A DNA stretch of 9,006 nucleotides from Stercoripulliclostridium_A sp045535235 (lineage in GTDB: Bacteria; Bacillota; Clostridia; Christensenellales; DTU072): contig JAZSLG010000007.1 in the NCBI GenBank assembly GCA_045535235.1, forward strand, positions 1-9,006. Reading direction: 5' to 3'. Made by a program: the position numbers and the translations under genes. Position 1 is the stretch's first letter; every line of letters starts with the position of its first letter. The notes below the pieces were generated by a model. The model searched no databases and had not been told where the DNA came from. It saw only the letters and a list, made by a program, of their open reading frames with translations. Below, one piece after another: positions 5,683 through 9,006 of the stretch.

Positions 5683-5711
5683 TTGACTAAATTTACTTTA
5701 TAAAGTAATAT
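5683..5711 (+). promoter_or_regulatory. Probable promoter of the ruvCAB-queA-tgt operon
   Basis: TTGACT (5683-5688, 5 of 6 consensus) and TAATAT (5706-5711, 4 of 6) are spaced by 17 bp directly after the terminator. An alternative -10, TATAAA at 5709-5714, would need a 20-bp spacer. With the first choice, transcription would begin near 5718, at or just before the ruvC ATG at 5720. No Shine-Dalgarno precedes that ATG, which fits a leaderless or nearly leaderless message. Confidence 0.6.
5693..5708. promoter_or_regulatory. Perfect 16-bp palindrome in the ruvC promoter (candidate operator)
   Basis: TTACTTTATAAAGTAA is identical to its reverse complement over all 16 bases. It fills the spacer and touches the proposed -10 box, a position where a dimeric repressor would block RNA polymerase. 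It does not resemble the Bacillus-type LexA box. In AT-rich DNA a palindrome of this length can arise by chance. Confidence 0.4.
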
Positions 5712-5719
5712 AAATATGT

Positions 5720-6214
5720 ATGGTTATATTAGGAATTGACCCTGGATACGGAATATTGGGTTTTGGCGTTATACAAACCGATGGGATACACCATAAAGCT
5801 ATTGCATACGGTGCAATAGAAACACCTAAGCTTTCACGTTTTCCAATGCGACTAAAGTATATTGGTGACCAAATTGACGGTTTGATTACCCATTATAAAC
5901 CAGATGCAGTTGCCGTTGAAGAATTGTTTTTCCAAAATAATGCCAAAACGGCTATTATGGTTGCGGAAGCTCGCGGTGTCGTATTATACGTTGCAGAAAG
6001 TAAAGCCGTTCCCTTGTTCGAGTATACGCCAATGCAAATTAAACAAGCAACGACAGGTTACGGTAGGGCGGAAAAACATCAAATCCAAGAAATGGTTAAA
6101 ATGCTACTCGGCTTAACTAAAATTCCTAAACCGGACGATGCGGCAGATGCTCTTGCCGTTGCCATAACTCACGCACAAACAAATCCCAAAATGGGTAATT
6201 TTGGAGTAAAATAA
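5720..6214 (+). CDS. ruvC: Holliday junction resolvase RuvC
   Basis: This 164-residue endonuclease resolves Holliday junctions during homologous recombination, working with the RuvAB motor. The RNase H-like fold opens with MVILGIDPGYG. The four acidic metal ligands are visible: Asp7, a Glu at 67/68 (VAVEELFF), Asp140 and Asp143 (PDDAADALAVAITH). The DNA-contact loop FFQNNAKTA (70-78) is conserved. Length is normal for the family. The ATG at 5720 is chosen because translation from it starts exactly at the conserved first strand; the ATG four bases upstream opens a frame that stops at once. No Shine-Dalgarno is seen. The stop codon overlaps the ruvA start by one base. Confidence 0.96.
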   Translation: MVILGIDPGYGILGFGVIQTDGIHHKAIAYGAIETPKLSRFPMRLKYIGDQIDGLITHYKPDAVAVEELFFQNNAKTAIMVAEARGVVLYVAESKAVPLFEYTPMQIKQATTGYGRAEKHQIQEMVKMLLGLTKIPKPDDAADALAVAITHAQTNPKMGNFGVK

Positions 6215-6813
6215 TGTATTCATATATTTCCGGACAAATTGTAAACGTCGAAAATAACTTGGTTACTATCGACGTTAACGGAATAGGCTACGAGATAGCT
6301 TGTTCTGCAAATACTATTGTAAAAGTTCCAACGCAGGGTAAACAAGGTAAATTGTTCACCTATTTGTACGTTAGAGAGGATGAAATGAGCCTCTACGGCT
6401 TTGCCACGCGTGAAGAAAAAGCAATGTTTCTAAAGTTAATTACTATTAGTGGTATAGGTCCAAAAGCTGCAATAGGTATTCTTTCCGGGATGAAACCGGA
6501 AGCTCTTGCCGTCGCTATAGTAACCAGTGATATTAAGACTATTGCTAAAATCAAGGGAGTGGGTAAGAAAACGGCAGAGAGAGTGGTTCTCGAACTCCGT
6601 GAAAAACTTGCTACTCAAGAAACCGATTATTTTACTGGCGAAGTTACCGTAAACGTTACGGGAATGGATAACCTCTCACAAGAAGCTATTACTGCCCTTA
6701 AATCTCTTGGATGTACTCAAGCAGAAGCTGTTTCAATGGTATCTGCCGTAAGAAACGAGTGCGATACTTTGGAAGAACTTATACTCAAAGCGCTAAGGAG
6801 GATGGATAAATAA
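6214..6813 (+). CDS. ruvA: Holliday junction DNA helicase subunit RuvA
   Basis: This 199-residue protein binds four-way junctions as a tetramer and loads the RuvB motor. Domain I (1-63) is the OB-fold start MYSYISGQIV with NGIGYEI. Domain II has two helix-hairpin-helix motifs, ITISGIGPKAAIGIL (76-90) and IAKIKGVGKKTAERVVLEL (110-128), which contact the DNA backbone. A flexible linker (about 134-153) leads to domain III (154-199, SQEAITALKSLGC), which binds RuvB. All parts are present and the length is standard. GGAG at 6203-6206 serves as Shine-Dalgarno. The stop overlaps the ruvB ATG by one base. Confidence 0.97.
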   Translation: MYSYISGQIVNVENNLVTIDVNGIGYEIACSANTIVKVPTQGKQGKLFTYLYVREDEMSLYGFATREEKAMFLKLITISGIGPKAAIGILSGMKPEALAVAIVTSDIKTIAKIKGVGKKTAERVVLELREKLATQETDYFTGEVTVNVTGMDNLSQEAITALKSLGCTQAEAVSMVSAVRNECDTLEELILKALRRMDK

Positions 6814-7916
6814 TGGAAGATTCTTTTGGCACCTATAATCCACAAGATTATTCTTCTTATGCCGTTAACGAACACCTTACGTCCCCGGATGAACTACCAA
6901 GCGACGTTAATGAGAATATTTTGCGTCCCACGACCCTTGACGAATACGTAGGCCAAGATAAAATAAAAGAAAATCTTAAAGTTTTTATCGAAAGTGCTAA
7001 GCAAAGAGGGGAGGCTCTTGATCACGTTTTGTTATACGGACCTCCCGGACTTGGTAAAACCACTCTTTCTAAAATTATTGCTAACGAAATGGGTGTAGAA
7101 ATAAAATCCACGTCCGGACCTGCTTTTGAAAAGAACGCTGAACTTGTTGCTAATCTAACAAACTTGCATGGTAACGCTGTATTTTTCGTTGACGAAATTC
7201 ATCGTTTGAATCGTACTACGGAAGAATTGCTTTATCCTGCAATGGAAGATTTTGTGGTTGATTTTACTTTGGGGCAAGGACCATCCGCAAGGTCAATTAA
7301 GCTTAATATCGAGCCTTTTACTTTGATTGGTGCTACGACTAAGGCCGGTAATATAAGCGCTCCCCTTCGTGATAGGTTTGGGATCATTTGTAGGTTAGAA
7401 TTATATACTCCCGAACAACTTGCTTTAATCGTTAGACGTTCTGCTAAAATTTTGACCGTTAATATTGAAGACAACGCTTGTCTGGAAATAGCATCACGCT
7501 CAAGAGGAACTCCTCGTATTGCTAATAGATTATTAAAACGTGTTAGGGACTTCGCTCAGTATGAAAAAAGCCCCACGATTACCGTTGATATAGCGGATAG
7601 GGCTTTAATTAGACTGGAAGTCGATAAACTTGGCTTAAACAACGTAGACCGCACGATTTTGCATACAATGATTGATAAATTCAACGGTGGACCGGTCGGA
7701 TTGGATACACTTGGTGCAGCGACAGGCGAAGAGCCTACTACCATTGAAGACGTTTACGAACCATTTTTGATGCAACTTGGTTTTATTGCAAGAACACCCA
7801 GAGGTCGTATTTGCTTAAAAGGAGCTTATGACCATTTAGGTATTCCTTATAAAATCACGCAAGAACGTACTTTATTAAATTGGCAAAACGATTGCAACGG
7901 AGATAATAATGATTAA
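6813..7916 (+). CDS. ruvB: Holliday junction branch migration ATPase RuvB
   Basis: This 367-residue AAA+ motor forms hexameric rings that pump DNA through the RuvA-bound junction. The family start LRPTTLDEYVGQ is at 37-48. Walker A is YGPPGLGKTT (75-84), Walker B is VFFVDEIH (123-130), sensor 1 is LIGATTKAG (171-179) with the arginine-finger region APLRDRFG (183-190), and sensor 2 is SRGTPRIANRLL (230-241). The C-terminal winged-helix domain (about 270-350) includes GGPVGLDTLGAATGE (292-306) and RTPRGR (327-332). About 36 residues precede LRP, somewhat longer than usual, but a strong Shine-Dalgarno AAGGAGG at 6795-6801 supports this ATG. The last bases overlap queA by 8 nt. Confidence 0.97.
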   Translation: MEDSFGTYNPQDYSSYAVNEHLTSPDELPSDVNENILRPTTLDEYVGQDKIKENLKVFIESAKQRGEALDHVLLYGPPGLGKTTLSKIIANEMGVEIKSTSGPAFEKNAELVANLTNLHGNAVFFVDEIHRLNRTTEELLYPAMEDFVVDFTLGQGPSARSIKLNIEPFTLIGATTKAGNISAPLRDRFGIICRLELYTPEQLALIVRRSAKILTVNIEDNACLEIASRSRGTPRIANRLLKRVRDFAQYEKSPTITVDIADRALIRLEVDKLGLNNVDRTILHTMIDKFNGGPVGLDTLGAATGEEPTTIEDVYEPFLMQLGFIARTPRGRICLKGAYDHLGIPYKITQERTLLNWQNDCNGDNND

Positions 7917-8943
7917 TTTGTTTGATACCGCTTCTTATTATTACGATTTGCCTGAGGAATTGATTGCGCAACACCCGGTTTCTCCAAGAGATTCATCAAG
8001 ACTTTTACACTATGATATTTCTAGTGATAACATAGAGCATAAAGTCTTTCGTGATATGGTTAATATTCTAAATAAAGGCGACGTTTTAGTAGTTAATAAT
8101 ACGAAAGTAATCCCCGCAAGAATTTTTGGTTACGACGATAAGGGTAGAGAATACGAAATTTTATTATTAAAAAGACTTAATTACAAAGAATGGGAAGTAA
8201 TATTAAAACCCGCTAGAAAGGCAAAAATAGGCTCCCAAATTGTAATTAACGAGGAGCTTAAACTTACTATTAAGTCTATAAAACCAGATAATGGAGTTAG
8301 AGTAATTGAGTTTGATTTTGACGGAGTATTCGAGGATATTTTAGACCGCGTTGGAAACATGCCACTTCCTCCTTATATTACGGAAAAATTAAAGGACAAA
8401 ACTCGTTATCAAACGGTTTACGCTAAGCACGATGGTTCGGCTGCAGCTCCTACTGCCGGTTTGCATTTTACCCCTGAACTATTAGATAAACTAAGGGAAA
8501 AAGGTGTTGAAATCGTTGAGGTTTTATTGCACGTTGGACTAGGAACTTTCCGCCCGGTTAAAACAAATAATATTCTCGAACACGCTATGCATGAGGAATA
8601 TTACAAAGTTTCTGAAGAATCGGCAAACGCGATAAATAATGCTATAAAAGAGGGTAGGCGTGTCATAGCCGTTGGTACTACTTCGGTTAGAACTTTAGAA
8701 AGCGCTTCAAACGAAGAAGGTTTTGTTCAACCAGGAGAAGGCAATACGCAAATCTTTATCTATCCAGGATATAGATTCAAGGTGGTCAAAGGTTTGATTA
8801 CTAATTTCCATTTGCCGGAAAGTACGTTAATTATGTTGGTCTCAGCCTTTATCGGTAGAGATAAAACTCTTGAAATTTATAATACTGCCGTAAAGGAAAA
8901 ATATAGATTTTTCAGTTTCGGCGACTCGATGATATTATTGTAA
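7909..8943 (+). CDS. queA: S-adenosylmethionine:tRNA ribosyltransferase-isomerase QueA
   Basis: This 344-residue enzyme transfers and isomerises the ribosyl part of S-adenosylmethionine onto preQ1 at the tRNA wobble position, forming epoxyqueuosine. It shows the family start YDLPEELIAQHPV (12-24) and SRLLHYD (30-36), then GDVLVVNNTKVIPARI (57-72) and MPLPPYI (151-157). These are followed by the hallmark AAAPTAGLHFTPELL (178-192), HVGLGTFRPV (208-217), GTTSVRTLES (256-265) and LITNFHLPESTLIMLVSAF (296-314). The protein is complete. The ATG lies 8 nt inside the end of ruvB and has GGAGA (7899-7903) upstream. The next gene, tgt, makes the preQ1-tRNA it acts on, so the two work in sequence. Confidence 0.97.
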   Translation: MINLFDTASYYYDLPEELIAQHPVSPRDSSRLLHYDISSDNIEHKVFRDMVNILNKGDVLVVNNTKVIPARIFGYDDKGREYEILLLKRLNYKEWEVILKPARKAKIGSQIVINEELKLTIKSIKPDNGVRVIEFDFDGVFEDILDRVGNMPLPPYITEKLKDKTRYQTVYAKHDGSAAAPTAGLHFTPELLDKLREKGVEIVEVLLHVGLGTFRPVKTNNILEHAMHEEYYKVSEESANAINNAIKEGRRVIAVGTTSVRTLESASNEEGFVQPGEGNTQIFIYPGYRFKVVKGLITNFHLPESTLIMLVSAFIGRDKTLEIYNTAVKEKYRFFSFGDSMILL

Positions 8944-8951
8944 GGTGAATT

Positions 8952-9006
8952 ATGTTTAAGTATGAAATAATCAAAGAATGTAAACAAACCGGAGCTAGAA
9001 TTGGTC
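8952..9006 (+). CDS. tgt: tRNA-guanine transglycosylase Tgt, 5' end only
   Basis: Only 18 codons and one extra base are inside the window. The N-terminus MFKYEIIKECKQTGARIG matches the start of bacterial Tgt, where the usual pattern is YE-[IL]-[IL]-K-x-C-x-x-TGAR-[LI]-GR. Tgt swaps guanine 34 for preQ1 in tRNAs with GUN anticodons. The Shine-Dalgarno-like AAGGTG at 8942-8947 and its place 8 nt after queA, its usual partner, support the call. The catalytic residues lie beyond the window. Confidence 0.88.
   Translation, partial: MFKYEIIKECKQTGARIG

Noticed and set aside
5716..5718. Alternative ruvC start at the ATG four bases upstream
   Set aside because: It opens a different frame that reaches a stop after a few codons, whereas the ATG at 5720 gives the exact conserved RuvC N-terminus.
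1..9006. Mobile elements, CRISPR arrays, tRNA or phage genes
   Set aside because: No transposase, integrase, regularly spaced repeats, cloverleaf-like segment or long terminal repeats were seen, and gene order is compact and consistent throughout.

Overview
The window is AT-rich, densely packed and entirely plus-strand. It looks like a chromosomal segment from a low-GC Bacillota, most likely a clostridial anaerobe. The reasons are a clostridial-type Pgi, a small ACT-like protein of the TM1266 (iron-only hydrogenase system regulator) family, a lipoprotein-based NitT/TauT-type importer, and the order ruvC-ruvA-ruvB-queA-tgt. I cannot name a genus. No tRNA, rRNA, CRISPR array, insertion sequence or phage gene is visible. 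The longest stretch without a gene is the 121 bp at 2754-2874.

Region 1 (1-2753) is a sugar-phosphate operon. It holds the 3' end of a TIM-barrel sugar phosphate isomerase/epimerase-like gene, then pgi (glucose-6-phosphate isomerase). A MalK/UgpC-like ABC ATPase overlaps pgi by 1 nt and is degenerate at nearly every catalytic motif. No permease or binding protein accompanies it.

Region 2 (2733-5681) is a self-contained transcription unit. A consensus promoter (TTGACA-18-TATAAT) overlaps the end of the previous gene. It drives a leader of about 105 nt that can form a terminator-like hairpin, which also covers the Shine-Dalgarno, or a competing upstream helix that frees it. Then come the TM1266-like protein, a substrate-binding lipoprotein, a permease and an ATPase, ending at a clear intrinsic terminator. 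The binding protein is the most unusual gene here. After a normal lipoprotein signal it carries what is normally the C-terminal part of the family, then a short Asn-rich linker, then what is normally the N-terminal part. It reads as a natural circular permutation. A terminator-shaped hairpin lies inside the first codons of the permease and could set the ratio of binding protein to membrane components. The transported substrate is unknown.

Region 3 (5683-9006) is a DNA repair and tRNA-modification operon. ruvC (Holliday junction resolvase), ruvA and ruvB (branch migration motor) are followed by queA and the first 18 codons of tgt (queuosine synthesis in tRNA). The genes overlap or nearly touch. 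The likely promoter has a perfect 16-bp palindrome in its spacer and sits so close to the ruvC ATG that the transcript may be leaderless.

Family calls come from motifs and recalled family patterns, not from searches. Secondary structures were paired by eye.
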